Source: Tachypleus tridentatus | Lineage: Eukaryota; Arthropoda; Merostomata; Xiphosura; Limulidae | Length of the DNA stretch: 64,000 bases | Direction: 5' to 3' | Assembly (NCBI RefSeq): GCF_004210375.1 | Contig: NC_134833.1 | Coordinates: 141,600,127 to 141,664,126, forward strand | Notes under the pieces: model-generated | The model's database searches: none | What the model was told of the DNA's origin: nothing | What the model saw: only the letters and a program-made list of their open reading frames with translations | Part shown: in pieces, positions 38,801-46,175 of the stretch | Layout: every line of letters starts with the position of its first letter | Numbering within the stretch: the stretch's first letter is position 1 | Position numbers and translations under genes: made by a program

Positions 38801-41800
38801 GCCAGAAAATTGAAATAAATCTGAATTACCCTTTTTTCTTTTTAAAATGATTTAAGATTATAACATGCAACTACATTCATTTATCCTAAGAATATATCTA
38901 TTTATACGTAAATTTAAGTGTTGTATTGCTCTTTGAATCATGTATGGCTGTTATTCACACAAGTATAAGTTGTAAGTCACTTGGAGAACACAAGGTTTAT
39001 ATTACAATATCAAAATTCATTACACACGAGCTACTCTGAGCTTCAGTTACTTGCAGATTAGCCTTGTGAAACATTTTTATTATATTATTATATATTTTTA
39101 TCTAATCTAACTTTAGCTTATCAAAAGTGATTTCTACTTTTACATTTTAGTCACTTTTATAATAATAAATAAATAATAAACAGAAAGAGTGAGATATAAA
39201 GTACTTACCTGATTACCCCTCCTCTTAATGACACTTAACCCTACTCTTTTATACTATAGTAGTGCACCTGATCATTTTAATTTAATTAAAGAATGCACCA
39301 AAGAACATTGAATAATAACATGAAAAAAGGCAGATGACATCCCATAATGATCACAGTTTTTCTGAATTTCTACCTGTAAAGCAAGAGCTGTTACAAATTC
39401 TTCCAAGTTCCTGTGAAAAAGAAACTTGAAGTAAGAGAGAAATCAACAATTCTCTGTTTTTTATAAACCATCATTGAACAGATGACAACATTGGCTTTCT
39501 GTTAGTTACAAGTAATACAGAATTAAACATGATTTATTAACAAATCCTGAAAGAGATGATGTGGCCGGTAGTTGTGACAAGAAGGATCTGGTTTGCTATT
39601 TGATTGCTCTGTAACCAAACAAGATTGAAGGCTGTAAAAATTACACTCTGTCAAAGTGGTGATGAATTTATAGTGAGTTATTTACATTAAGTTTATTACT
39701 TTCTGGAAGGGTAGTGAATAAATTAGAGAAGAGGAAATGCCTAGAGAAAAAAATGCTACATTTCTCACACTATGGGAAATTTAGGATTTTTTAAATATTG
39801 ACTCATAAAATTAAGAACTTAAAACTTATATACTATTAAAATATGGTTTATCACCTAGAATTTTATGCTATACTAAGTGGTATAACAAACAAAAAGTAGC
39901 TTAACTAAGTTTTGAATGTATATCACTAAAAACCTCGAGACATGTAGTAAAGATGCCCCATAACAGAGGATTAATATAAATTTTCACTGGCTACTGTTGT
40001 TAGTTTTATATAAATATTTAAACATATAACTGTTGATATAATTAGTTAATTTATTTAATTTGAGGGTTTTAGCATAAGTTGAAATGTCAAAAAACTTTGC
40101 CAGAGGTGGAACATCAAAGAAGTTCAGACTAAATCTAGTTCAAGGAAACAAACATTTTCAGAAAAATGGCTTAATGAAGTCCTGTGCTGGAAAATAATTC
40201 TGAACATTTTGAAAGGTTGTGTAAGTTGTGCCATGTTCACCCACATTATGCAGACAAAAGAGGCATTTATTACACAGGTGCAAAAAGCTTCAACCATTAG
40301 AAAAACATGAAAAGTGCACTGAGCACGTTAAAGTAGTTTAAACTATATCTAATGCAAAGCTGAGTCAGCAGAAAAAATCAAGTCATCCACTTGATCGATG
40401 GCAAAACAAAACAACAATACTCAGCTCTTTCAGTTATTTGTTTACTTGGATTCCATTGAAGTCGAACAATCGCATCATAACCGTAAATATTAAGAAAGAT
40501 GTACTTTTAAAGCAGCTTGAAGGAAATATTGAAAGTGCTTAACAAAGTGATAAAAGAGGAAGCTTGAATTATTTATATTATAGCAGTTGTGAGAAAAACT
40601 GAACTCTGGAGTCTATTATTTGATGGAACAGGAGGAAACAGAGCAGGAAATAGTGTATATTATGAGTGTGTCAACGAGGAGGTATCTTCCAATCTGTTTT
40701 CAATATACATTTAAGAACTTAAAATTTGTATTAAAATATGGGCTATTAGCTACCAGCCCATGCCATAGCAAGCGGTATAACATAAACAAAATGTAGTTTA
40801 AAAACATTGTAACATTTACAGTAAAGGATGCCTGTGCAGATAGGGTTAAAGTAGTATTATTAGACTGATTGATGGTAAAAGAGACCACTATTGTGCAATG
40901 AAACATTGCAGACCAATGATTGTTTCTTTTGTTTTGGAAATGTAAAATAACCAGTTAACTTATATGAATTTTGAAATACAAATATTACAGTACATGATGC
41001 ATATTTTCAAAATTATAAAAATAACATAGAATATCACAATAAGACTACAGACACTTCAGATTTTTACAGTGTGTTAATTATACTTTATTTCTGTTTGCTA
41101 ATGAATTAGCTTGTCACACTAATTGGAAGCTGTGCTACTATATATTTAGTTTATGGGAAATTTCCAGAACAATTGATAATTTAGTGACACCATATGTTGT
41201 CTTATGGTCAAAGGAATATAATTAGCTAGTCCAAAAAGAAATATTTGTACATTCAGATTGTTAAATTACTCAATATTTCGAGAAGAAAATTTTTGATATT
41301 TTCTTTACAGTCAAAAATCTTGTATAATAGTGTGTGTAGGACAGCAACAGACTCTGAAACTACACCCCAGCCTAATTCTGAATAAAATCTTCATACAAAA
41401 GTGAGAGTCATAGTTATGAAAGAGAACCTTTCAACCCAAAGAGATACTGACATGAATCTGAGTAAGCTAAAAATTCACAAATTTCCAACCACGTCAAAAC
41501 ATAACTGTTTTAATAAGAAAGATAGAATCTCTGCAGTTTCATTTAATCACATAATTATTGAGTCTCACCCCAGTGGGCATTTATGTCTATGATCTACTTA
41601 AATGTGACTTTGGAAACTAATGTCCACATGTAATAGAGAATTGATCAAAATGTAGAGTCTAAGTCTATCATCATTTTCCATTCTTTACAAAATTTTATAA
41701 AAGTAGTTGCAATGTTGGGTAATAACATGGAACCATAGTTATCAGATTTATTATGATTGATACTGGAGTAGGTAGTTAGAACAGCATTGAAATACCCAAA

Positions 41801-44800
41801 ACATTGATCTTAAAAAGTATTAATAACCTCAGTATAATGTAAAATAACTTGTGCTTTTATAGTTTTATGGTATCAACATATTTTTTTTATCTTTATGTAA
41901 CAACTACAACAAGTTTTGATACTGAAAAAGAAAAACTACCCACAAATATTTGCAAACGTTATATCAAGAAAACTTGCATCGATGTGCACAATAAATGTAT
42001 GTAAATCAGTATAAGTTACTTTTTATATTTGGTTTGTTATTGTACGTTTGCCTGAAAACACGTGTTGGTTATCTGACATATTTACTCTGTTTCAGGTCAA
42101 ACTTTGTGATTTTGGATTTGCTCGTATCATTGGTGAAAAGTCGTTTCGTAAATCCTTGGTTGGAACTCCAGCTTACCTAGGTCAGTGAATAAGTCTTAAG
42201 TTATTTTGTTCAAATATAACATATAAAGCTTTTGAAAGTTGTAGCTTGTTTTACTCTTAAGAAAATTTTAGGAATAATTTGGCATAGTAAATTTTTTTTT
42301 ATGAGCAGATAAGAAGGGATAATTATCAGTATGAATTTATATATTGTAGAATTTACTAAAATATTGTGGGATGGATGATAGAAAATATATTTGAAAATGT
42401 ATATGAAGCATGTAGTATAAACTGGCTTTTATATGTGACTTTTAGCTCCCGAGGTGGTTAGGAACAAAGGTTACAACAGGTCATTGGACATGTGGTCAGT
42501 AGGTGTGGTCATCTATGTAAGGTAAGAATATAGATAAAACAAGACCATTTTATCCACTTCAATCCATATAGTTGTTTGTAGTATGCTTTTATATGTTATA
42601 CACATTCACACACGTGTGTTGCACTTATGCCATAAAAGGTAGTTTATACATACACACACAAAGTGAAAAAAATCATTGAGAAAATGAAGATGGAAGTCTA
42701 TATTTTTCTGACTGTTCAAAACCTTACACAAGGAAGAAATATGTAAGCAGTATTCCACATCTTGAAGAGTTGATAGATGGATATGAGACAGAGCAAGATG
42801 ACTGCATTAATTCTGAGCTGGATAAGAAAAAATAGGAAAGTTTCAAGAATGATAAGTCTTCTAGACCACGCAATATTTCCCCAAAGAGGTTAAGAATTGT
42901 ATCTCAAGATGGCTGGTATGGGTATTAAATTTTTTATTAAAATGAAATAGAGAACAATGTTTCGACCTTCTTAGATCATCTTCAGGTTAACAAAGAGAGT
43001 TTACAACTGACTATTGAAACTTTGTTCTCTGCTGTATTTTAATAAAAGTTTTAGTACCCATACATCTTTACTTCAAGTGGGTTTCTCATCATCACAAAGG
43101 TTAAGGATTGGATATGTGAGTCACTTGCTGCTATTTTTTTGTTAGTCCTTGAATAGTGAATGGGTACCAGAAGATTGGAAGTTGGGTAATGTTACTCCTA
43201 TTTGTAAGGGAGGTGATAAATTTGTGTTATTACTTATAGACCCTATTAGTCTTATATCACTTGTGGGTAAAGTTTTGAAATGTCTATCAGAAGATGTTTT
43301 GCCAAGTTATTCAATGATGTTCTGAATTTTACTGCATAGTTAACATGGTATTAGTAAGAAAAAAATCTTACCTTTTGACATTCTTTGAAATGATTACTGC
43401 TTATGTAGATGAGGGTAAAGGTGTAGATTTGGTGTATCTGAAATTTCACAAAGCATTCCACAAGGTACCACATAAAAAATATTATAGTTCTGGGGGATAA
43501 GTTAGTTAAATGAATAGAAGAGTAGCTAGGCAGAAGAAAGTGAAGTGTTCTTAAAAATGGAGGTCAGTCAAATTGGAGTAATGTTACAAATGGGATACCT
43601 CAGGGCTCAGTCTTAGAACCTTTGTTTTTCATTTTATTTACATCAGTGACATAGATGAAGGGAATGGTCAATAAATTACTTAAATTTGTTGAAAATATCA
43701 AGGTCTTGGATGTTGTTGGCTGTGAAGGGGATGCTGCTGTTTTATAAAAAGATTTAGATCATTCAGTGAGTTAGGCAAATAAATAGCAGATGGGTTTTAA
43801 TTGTAATAAATACAAGATAATGCATGTTGGTTATCATAATTTGAATTATAATTTGGGTGGGAATAATCTTAACAGTCTCATGAAAGAAAGGGGTTTTGGT
43901 GCAGTGTTTGATCAGTATCTAAAGCCTTCCAAGCAGTGTGCTATTGCTAGTGGTGGAGCAAATAGGATTTCAGGTTTTTTTATACAAAAATAATGAATAC
44001 TGTTTAAAGAGGTTATAATCTCATTGTATAGGTCACTGGTTAAGCTGCATTTTTAGTATTTGGTTCAGATTTTGGCTTCTTACCTTAGGAATGACATTGA
44101 ATTGCTGGAAAGGGTTCAGAGGAGGGTTACTAGAATGGTGCCTGGGATGGAGGGTTTTTCATATGAGGAAAGATTAAGGTCTTTGAAATTAGAGGAATTA
44201 AAGGTGATCTGATTGAGTGTAACATTGTTAAGGGAATTGGTAGTGTTTATGTATCATATGTTTGCATACTTAACAGCAGGAAGAGTAGGGAATACATACG
44301 TACATATATATATATATATATAATTGGAAAGGTATGGAGGAGTTATCTTGAACTAGGACACTTATTTCTTTAACAGGTTGGTTATCTTGTGGATTGGGTT
44401 GCTTTCAGATGTAGGGATAGTAAATTTAAGAGAAAGCACGATTAATAATGACTGGCTTTAAGATTTGTTTTTAAATTTACTTATTTAATAGCTTAAAGAA
44501 TGGAATAGCCAAGATGGACCAATATGTCCCTAAACATTGTGACCCAACATGGCCAGATGGTTAAGGCACTCAACTCATAATATGAAGGTCATGGGTTGGA
44601 ATCCCCATCACACCAAACATGCTCGTCCTTTCAGTTGGGGGGGGGGGTGTTATAATGTTATGTCCAACCCCACTATTCGTTGGTAAAAGAGTAGCCCAGT
44701 AGGTGGGTGGTGATGACTAGCAGCTTTCCCTCTAGTCTTACACTTCTAAATTAGGGATGGCTAGCACAGATAGCCTTTGTGTAGCTTTCCACGAAATTCA

Positions 44801-46175
44801 AAACAAACCAAAACAAAACCTTAAACATTGTTTTTAGGACAACAGGCTCTAAAATCTAAATTATTGCTCTGATTTTTTAAAAAATAAAACACATTTTAAT
44901 GAATATAGATGAAAACTAACTTCTAAATTAAATATTTTAGTTACATAGTTTTGTTTTGTAGGTGACTTGAGAAGGGAAGAGCAAATGGATTTTCTTTCAA
45001 AATGTAAATTGTCATTTGAACCCATGAGAAGAAAAACATGATACCGAGCTGTTTGAGAAAATGAAATTTTATAATGTGGGAATGTGTAGTGTTTTAAAAG
45101 GCTTCAACAAAATTTAGAAAATTTGAAACTTACACTGTCACTGTGCAAAAATGTTTACATAGTTTCAGGGAACTGAAGGAAATACGTTTATTGTTTCCTA
45201 TTATCTCTCACAGTTTGAGTGGAACGTTTCCGTTTAATGAAGATGAAGACATAAATGATCAAATCCAAAATGCCACTTTCATGTATCCTCCCAATCCTTG
45301 GAAAGAAATCTCAGCTGAAGGTAATAAGTCATTGTTTTATTGTCTTCTGATATAAACCATTTTACTCTGTATTTTTCTTCATAGTGCACTTTTATATGTA
45401 CCACAGTAATCAGTTTTTGTAATATGTGGAACATGGGTTTCCTGTGTAATCAAAACATTTTAGAAAACCTATTTAAGAAAATTCTATGAAATATTTTATT
45501 AATTCATTTACTACTTTTAATCTTTATTGTGAAGACCAGCAGGTTAGATTTAGAATATTTATGAAAAAAAAAGTCAAAAATAAAGTGATTTATTACAGGT
45601 TGGAAACAACTGAAAACCAAATAATGAACAGTGAATGGAACGTTTTTTTTTTCGAAGTTTATGTTCATATTTAACATTCTGTGTGCTTGGATATTTTGTC
45701 CTTGGACATTTTACAAATATCTTCTTCACTTTATGCTAAAGCTGTCGACTTGATTCAGAACCTGCTACAGGTGAAGACAAGGAAGAGGTTCACTGTGGAC
45801 AAGTCTCTCTTTCACACATGGCTGCAGGTAACGTGTAATGGTTTGATAGCTTCTTTAATGTTTAGTGGTAGTACTTAAGCATTATAGTGAACTTTGTTAA
45901 AGCAGTTATGTTTAATTATAGTCACTTGAAAATACTTTGTAAGTACATCGTCAGTTAAATCTCTCATACAGGACTACCAGTTGTGGTGTGACTTGCGGGA
46001 GCTGGAAGCTCACGTTGGGGTGAGATACTTAACTCATGAATCAGACGATGCTCGTTGGGAAGCATATAGACTAGAACGAAATCTCCCTCCACCCCCAGCT
46101 TTGCCAATAAAAAATTATGATGCTGACCCAACCTCAAATTTGTTACCCACAGAGCTTTTGAAGGTTGCAGAATAA
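14748..46175 (+). CDS. PRKD: Protein kinase D (PRKD/PKD), whole gene, 20 coding exons
   Basis: Diacylglycerol- and PKC-activated serine/threonine kinase of the CAMK group, acting at Golgi and plasma membrane in secretion and stress signalling (family knowledge). The joined exons total 2442 nt (813 aa; human paralogs are about 880-910). Domains: ubiquitin-like about 10-95, C1a 109-158, C1b 229-278, acidic linker 287-325, PH about 352-450, kinase about 488-744. Key residues: glycine loop GSGQFG 496-501, Lys518, Glu536, HCDLKPEN with Asp612, DFG 633-635, activation-loop Ser644 and Ser648 (SFRKS), APE 657-659. Tyr430/431 aligns with the PH-domain Tyr phosphorylated in PKD1. Possible 14-3-3 sites lie at S207/S208 (KRSSF). 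It ends KVAE, without the PDZ ligand of human PKD1. Exon phases all join. Uncertain points are the start, the exon 11 donor and the exon 13 acceptor. Confidence 0.95.
15104..15242 (+). CDS. PRKD: PRKD exon 2 (residues 50-95)
   Basis: Acceptor 'ccctcag|ttt', donor 'tcag|gtatac'. Encodes [20 protein letters not shown] then [20 protein letters not shown], the second half of the ubiquitin-like domain. Phase 0 in, phase 1 out. Confidence 0.93.
18700..18785. repeat. Short dispersed repeat ('gcagaggagc(a/g)aacaacattt')
   Basis: 'gcagaggagcaaacaacatttcgacct' (core) followed by 'gattgtcgtcaggttcaac'. The core recurs at 19155-19182 as 'gcagaggagcgaacaacatt', and a related 'gagaacaatgtttcgacctt' plus 'atcatcttcaggttaac' occurs in the foldback element at 42950. 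These look like ends of one element family. Confidence 0.45.
18790..19875 (-). pseudogene. CR1-like non-LTR retrotransposon, decayed (esterase-like ORF1, endonuclease and RT pieces)
   Basis: Read on the minus strand: about 19870-19774 encodes [20 protein letters not shown], like the SGNH-esterase region of CR1/L2-type ORF1. About 19522-19376 is an open stretch with [16 protein letters not shown] and [11 protein letters not shown], an apurinic-endonuclease N-terminus. About 19320-19260 gives [19 protein letters not shown], the EN-RT linker. About 19110-18830 gives [14 protein letters not shown] and SGVPQ-like RT palm motifs with frameshifts. The endonuclease C-terminus and RT N-terminus are deleted. 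Pol is dead. Confidence 0.7.
21103..21237 (+). CDS. PRKD: PRKD exon 3 (residues 96-140; first half of C1a)
   Basis: Acceptor 'gcatttcag|tg', donor 'gcgaag|gtaatg'. Encodes [20 protein letters not shown] then [20 protein letters not shown]: the first zinc ligands H109, C122 and C125 and the membrane-insertion loop of the phorbol ester/DAG-binding C1a domain. Phase 1 in and out. The end of this exon is repeated in the 37-bp array that follows. Confidence 0.95.
21223..21600. repeat. 37-bp degenerate array that repeats the exon 3 splice-donor region
   Basis: Units resemble the exon/intron junction 'gtctcaagtgcgaaggtaat': 'tatctcaagcaagaaggtaa', 'tatttcaaacacaaaagtaa', 'tatctcaaatgggagggtaa', 'tgtctcaagtggaatggtat'. 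Donor-like GT positions are 21238 (real), 21301, 21338, 21375, 21412, 21449 and 21485, spaced by 37 bp after the first. Decayed units continue to about 21670. Confidence 0.75.
22277..22658. mobile_element. Long foldback element with 13-bp flanking direct repeats
   Basis: About 22278-22630 is a near-palindrome with arms of roughly 160 bp. The left arm contains 'tgatgaaactttgcagaatg' and 'tggagacacaagtgtagaag'; the right arm contains 'ctacacttgtgtctccacaa' and 'attctacaaagtttcatcat'. The right arm is followed by 28 bp of unique sequence ('atactctgcctaaacaatct...'). The whole is flanked by exact 'attatatgcaatc' at 22264-22276 and 22659-22671. The 13-bp duplication fits target-primed retrotransposition; a Penelope-like terminal structure is a guess. 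Confidence 0.65.
23045..23205 (+). CDS. PRKD: PRKD exon 4 (residues 141-194; second half of C1a)
   Basis: Acceptor 'atgacttag|gt', donor 'acttct|gtaagt'. Encodes [18 protein letters not shown], the remaining C1a ligands (C142, H147, C150, C158), then the basic, Ser-rich linker [20 protein letters not shown]. Phase 1 in, 0 out. Confidence 0.95.
23337..23941. mobile_element. Inverted-repeat-bounded element in intron 4
   Basis: Left end 'gtaaataacacaggcctgta', right end reverse-complemented 'gtaaataacacggacctgca': about 20 bp with few mismatches, 605 bp apart. No coding content. Terminal motif family not assigned. The rest of intron 4 (to 25744) shows nothing recognised. Confidence 0.5.
25745..25943 (+). 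CDS. PRKD: PRKD exon 5 (residues 195-260; 14-3-3 linker and first half of C1b)
   Basis: Acceptor 'cttttattag|caa', donor 'taaag|gtaaaa'. Encodes [20 protein letters not shown], whose KRSSF resembles the PKD linker sites bound by 14-3-3, then [20 protein letters not shown] and [12 protein letters not shown] of C1b. Phase 0 in, 1 out. Confidence 0.95.
26556..26633 (+). CDS. PRKD: PRKD exon 6 (residues 261-286; end of C1b)
   Basis: Acceptor 'ttctttag|ac', donor 'tggt|gtaagt'. Encodes [20 protein letters not shown], the last C1b zinc ligands, then EAPKEW. Phase 1 in and out. Confidence 0.93.
27420..27526 (+). repeat. SINE fragment, second family
   Basis: 'agtctgagggcttataatgc' (tRNA-like), then 'agagcacagatagcccattg' and 'tgtagctttgtgctttataa' with an 'acaaacaaac' tail. 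It lies 75 bp upstream of exon 7. Nothing else is recognised in intron 6. Confidence 0.6.
27601..27718 (+). CDS. PRKD: PRKD exon 7 (residues 287-325; acidic linker)
   Basis: Acceptor 'tgtttttag|tg', donor 'gttaa|gtatgt'. Encodes [20 protein letters not shown] and then [18 protein letters not shown], the acidic segment between C1b and PH that all PKDs have in some form. It is much shorter than in human PKD1, which accounts for part of the smaller protein size. Phase 1 in, 2 out. Confidence 0.9.
27866..27989 (+). CDS. PRKD: PRKD exon 8 (residues 326-367; PH start)
   Basis: Acceptor 'ttcaacag|t', donor 'agcatg|gtttgt'. Encodes [20 protein letters not shown] and [25 protein letters not shown](V/I)VQSVK is a PKD signature just before PH strand 1. 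Phase 2 in, 0 out. Confidence 0.95.
27990..29238. other. PRKD intron 8; includes a decayed tRNA-SINE head
   Basis: At 28690-28830 a tRNA-like head ('ggactgtaagtctgcaggtc') and 'gccatgggtgcagtataaga' resemble the SINE at 1510-1650. Otherwise AT-rich with nothing recognised. Confidence 0.4.
29239..29316 (+). CDS. PRKD: PRKD exon 9 (residues 368-393; PH)
   Basis: Acceptor 'catttcag|agg', donor 'tacaag|gtagat'. Encodes [20 protein letters not shown] then TSKYYK, PH strands 2-4. Phase 0 both sides. Confidence 0.95.
29687..29897 (+). CDS. PRKD: PRKD exon 10 (residues 394-463; PH end)
   Basis: Acceptor 'aattgacag|gaa', donor 'aataatg|gtgagc'. Encodes [38 protein letters not shown] and the C-terminal PH helix [15 protein letters not shown]. 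Tyr430/431 align with the PKD1 Tyr whose phosphorylation relieves autoinhibition. Phase 0 in, 1 out. Intron 10 (29898-30620) shows nothing recognised. Confidence 0.95.
30621..30673 (+). CDS. PRKD: PRKD exon 11 (residues 464-481; PH-kinase linker), 3' boundary uncertain
   Basis: Acceptor 'ctattgtag|gt'. Encodes [18 protein letters not shown]. Ending at 30673 uses a weak donor 'aatgat|gtacga' but is the phase-0 end needed to join DVSHMYQIF of exon 12. The best-looking donor nearby, 'agaaa|gtaagg' at 30708, leaves phase 1 and cannot join exon 12 in frame. Another phase-0 option is 30712. The linker is poorly conserved in PKDs, so homology does not decide. Confidence 0.6.
32000..32072 (+). CDS. 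PRKD: PRKD exon 12 (residues 482-505; kinase N-lobe)
   Basis: Acceptor 'tctatag|gat', donor 'tggag|gtaaga'. Encodes [24 protein letters not shown]: the pre-kinase motif and glycine-rich loop. Phase 0 in, 1 out. Confidence 0.93.
32864..33360. repeat. 71-bp minisatellite, exactly 7 copies
   Basis: Copies start 'ccactgtttaaaggttaaac' at 32864, 32935, 33006, 33077, 33148, 33219 and 33290, and the array ends at 33360 (7 x 71 = 497 bp). Copies differ only at a few sites ('cagtatctg'/'cagtgtctg', 'actgtcag'/'actatcag'). Just before it, 'ttaacccttaaacagt' at about 32813 is inverted relative to 'actgtttaaaggttaa' of the first unit. Inside PRKD intron 12. Confidence 0.95.
33656..35224. mobile_element. 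piggyBac-like non-autonomous element
   Basis: TTAA at 33652-33655 and 35225-35228 flank perfect inverted ends 'ccctatcacta' (left 33656, right reverse-complemented 35224). TTAA duplication plus CCCT ends is the piggyBac hallmark. The 1569-bp interior has no transposase-like frame and carries a SINE (34878-35137) inserted later. Confidence 0.7.
34878..35137 (+). repeat. tRNA-derived SINE inside the piggyBac-like element
   Basis: Head 'ctaggtagctaagacactcg' with a deletion across the B box, 'ggtggtgggtggtgattact', tail 'gtagctttgtgcaaaattca' and (AAAC)n. Flanks 'acatttataaag' and 'acattcataaag' look like a target duplication with one mismatch. Confidence 0.8.
36076..36239 (+). CDS. PRKD: PRKD exon 13 (residues 506-560; kinase N-lobe), alternative acceptor
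   Basis: Encodes [20 protein letters not shown], then [20 protein letters not shown] and KMFETPET, with catalytic Lys518 and alpha-C Glu536. The acceptor giving the conserved length is weak ('gtacttataaag|gt'). A much stronger one, 'ctatttttcag|gt' (exon start 36022), lies exactly 54 nt upstream, and the frame between is open, so an 18-residue insertion is possible. Donor 'gaaaca|gtaaat'. Phase 1 in, 0 out. Confidence 0.88.
36240..37891. other. PRKD intron 13; contains a mariner derivative
   Basis: Apart from the mariner element at 37055-37289 I recognise nothing. A short inverted sequence 'tatacctcatagtgtatgag' lies near 37448. Confidence 0.6.
37055..37289 (-). mobile_element. mariner-type element, internally deleted; keeps the transposase N-terminus
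   Basis: TA-flanked (37053-37054, 37290-37291). Inverted ends 'cagggtgttcagaaagtcac' and (right, reverse-complemented) 'cagggtgttcggaaagtcac'. The minus strand encodes [17 protein letters not shown], like the N-terminal helix-turn-helix of mariner-type transposases, then jumps to the 'ggtcactttcaacattgttt' end shared with copy 5546-5783. The rest of the gene is gone. Confidence 0.75.
37892..37996 (+). CDS. PRKD: PRKD exon 14 (residues 561-595)
   Basis: Acceptor 'tctcactag|atc', donor 'tatcag|gtaagt'. Encodes [20 protein letters not shown] then [21 protein letters not shown](H/K)GDMLEMILS is diagnostic of PKD. Phase 0 both sides. Confidence 0.96.
38149..38247 (+). CDS. PRKD: PRKD exon 15 (residues 596-628; catalytic loop)
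   Basis: Acceptor 'atactcag|att', donor 'ccacag|gtgaga'. Encodes [20 protein letters not shown] then [21 protein letters not shown] with Asp612 is the catalytic loop; Cys in place of the usual Arg is normal for PKD. Phase 0 both sides. Confidence 0.96.
38248..42095. other. PRKD intron 15; diffuse repeats, possible old piggyBac
   Basis: A block at about 39808-39970 recurs in direct orientation at 40710-40840 (shared 'aagaacttaaaa', 'ttaaaatatgg', 'tggtataaca'). TTAA at 38379-38382 followed by 'ctctctcaacacaggc' and 'gcctgtgcagataggg' followed by TTAA at 40846-40849 are imperfectly inverted and 2.46 kb apart, a piggyBac-like size. No transposase frame is recognisable. Confidence 0.35.
42096..42180 (+). 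CDS. PRKD: PRKD exon 16 (residues 629-656; DFG and activation loop)
   Basis: Acceptor 'ctgtttcag|gtc', donor 'cctag|gtcagt'. Encodes [20 protein letters not shown] then LVGTPAYL. Ser644 and Ser648 correspond to the two activation-loop serines phosphorylated by novel PKCs and by autophosphorylation. Phase 0 in, 1 out. Confidence 0.96.
42446..42521 (+). CDS. PRKD: PRKD exon 17 (residues 657-681)
   Basis: Acceptor 'acttttag|ct', donor 'gtaag|gtaaga'. Encodes [20 protein letters not shown] then VVIYV; APE motif and alpha-F Asp. Phase 1 in, 2 out (Ser682 is split). Confidence 0.95.
42895..43100 (-). mobile_element. Foldback element, copy 2
   Basis: Same family as 1664-1862, opposite orientation. 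Arms 'ggctggtatgggtattaaat' to 'agagaacaa' and 'ttgttctctgctgtatttta' to 'gtacccatac' surround a loop containing 'tttcgaccttcttagatcat'. Outer flank 'cttcaagtgggtttctcatc' is the reverse complement of the flank at copy 1. It sits immediately before the LINE remnant in intron 17. Confidence 0.65.
43140..44525 (+). pseudogene. CR1-like LINE reverse-transcriptase remnant
   Basis: Scattered across frames: [53 protein letters not shown] with [37 protein letters not shown] (the FADD position reads FVEN), [40 protein letters not shown], and the C-terminal [19 protein letters not shown]. Block order is that of the RT and 3' end of CR1/L2-type elements. The YADD/FADD active site is mutated and several stops are present. 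The same family is antisense at 18790-19875. A (TA)n run lies at about 44304-44322. Confidence 0.75.
44541..44819 (+). repeat. tRNA-derived SINE with 10-bp target-site duplication and an 11-G run
   Basis: Inserted directly downstream of the LINE remnant. Exact 'taaacattgt' at 44531-44540 and 44822-44831. Head 'catggccagatggttaaggc', tail 'gtagctttccacgaaattca' then AAAC repeats. An 11-G run at 44637-44647 replaces 'cgtgggggcg' of other copies. Confidence 0.85.
45214..45320 (+). CDS. PRKD: PRKD exon 18 (residues 682-717)
   Basis: Acceptor 'tctctcacag|t', donor 'ctgaag|gtaata'. Encodes [20 protein letters not shown] then [16 protein letters not shown], nearly identical to vertebrate PKDs. Phase 2 in, 1 out. 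Confidence 0.96.
45742..45827 (+). CDS. PRKD: PRKD exon 19 (residues 718-746)
   Basis: Acceptor 'tatgctaaag|ct', donor 'ctgcag|gtaacg'. Encodes [20 protein letters not shown] then KSLFHTWLQ, the end of the kinase C-lobe. Phase 1 in, 0 out. Confidence 0.95.
45972..46175 (+). CDS. PRKD: PRKD exon 20, last coding exon (residues 747-813)
   Basis: Acceptor 'ctcatacag|gac', stop TAA at 46173-46175. Encodes [38 protein letters not shown], then a Pro-rich divergent tail ending [11 protein letters not shown]. The RELE..RY(I/L)THESDD block is the PKD C-terminal autoinhibitory/extension segment. The hydrophobic PDZ-binding terminus of human PKD1 is absent. Confidence 0.95.
   Translation, partial: DYQLWCDLRELEAHVGVRYLTHESDDARWEAYRLERNLPPPPALPIKNYDADPTSNLLPTELLKVAE

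Noticed and set aside
45486..45674. 62-codon + frame in PRKD intron 18 as an alternative exon
   Set aside because: Low-complexity Lys/Phe-rich, no acceptor/donor pair in phase with exons 18 and 19.
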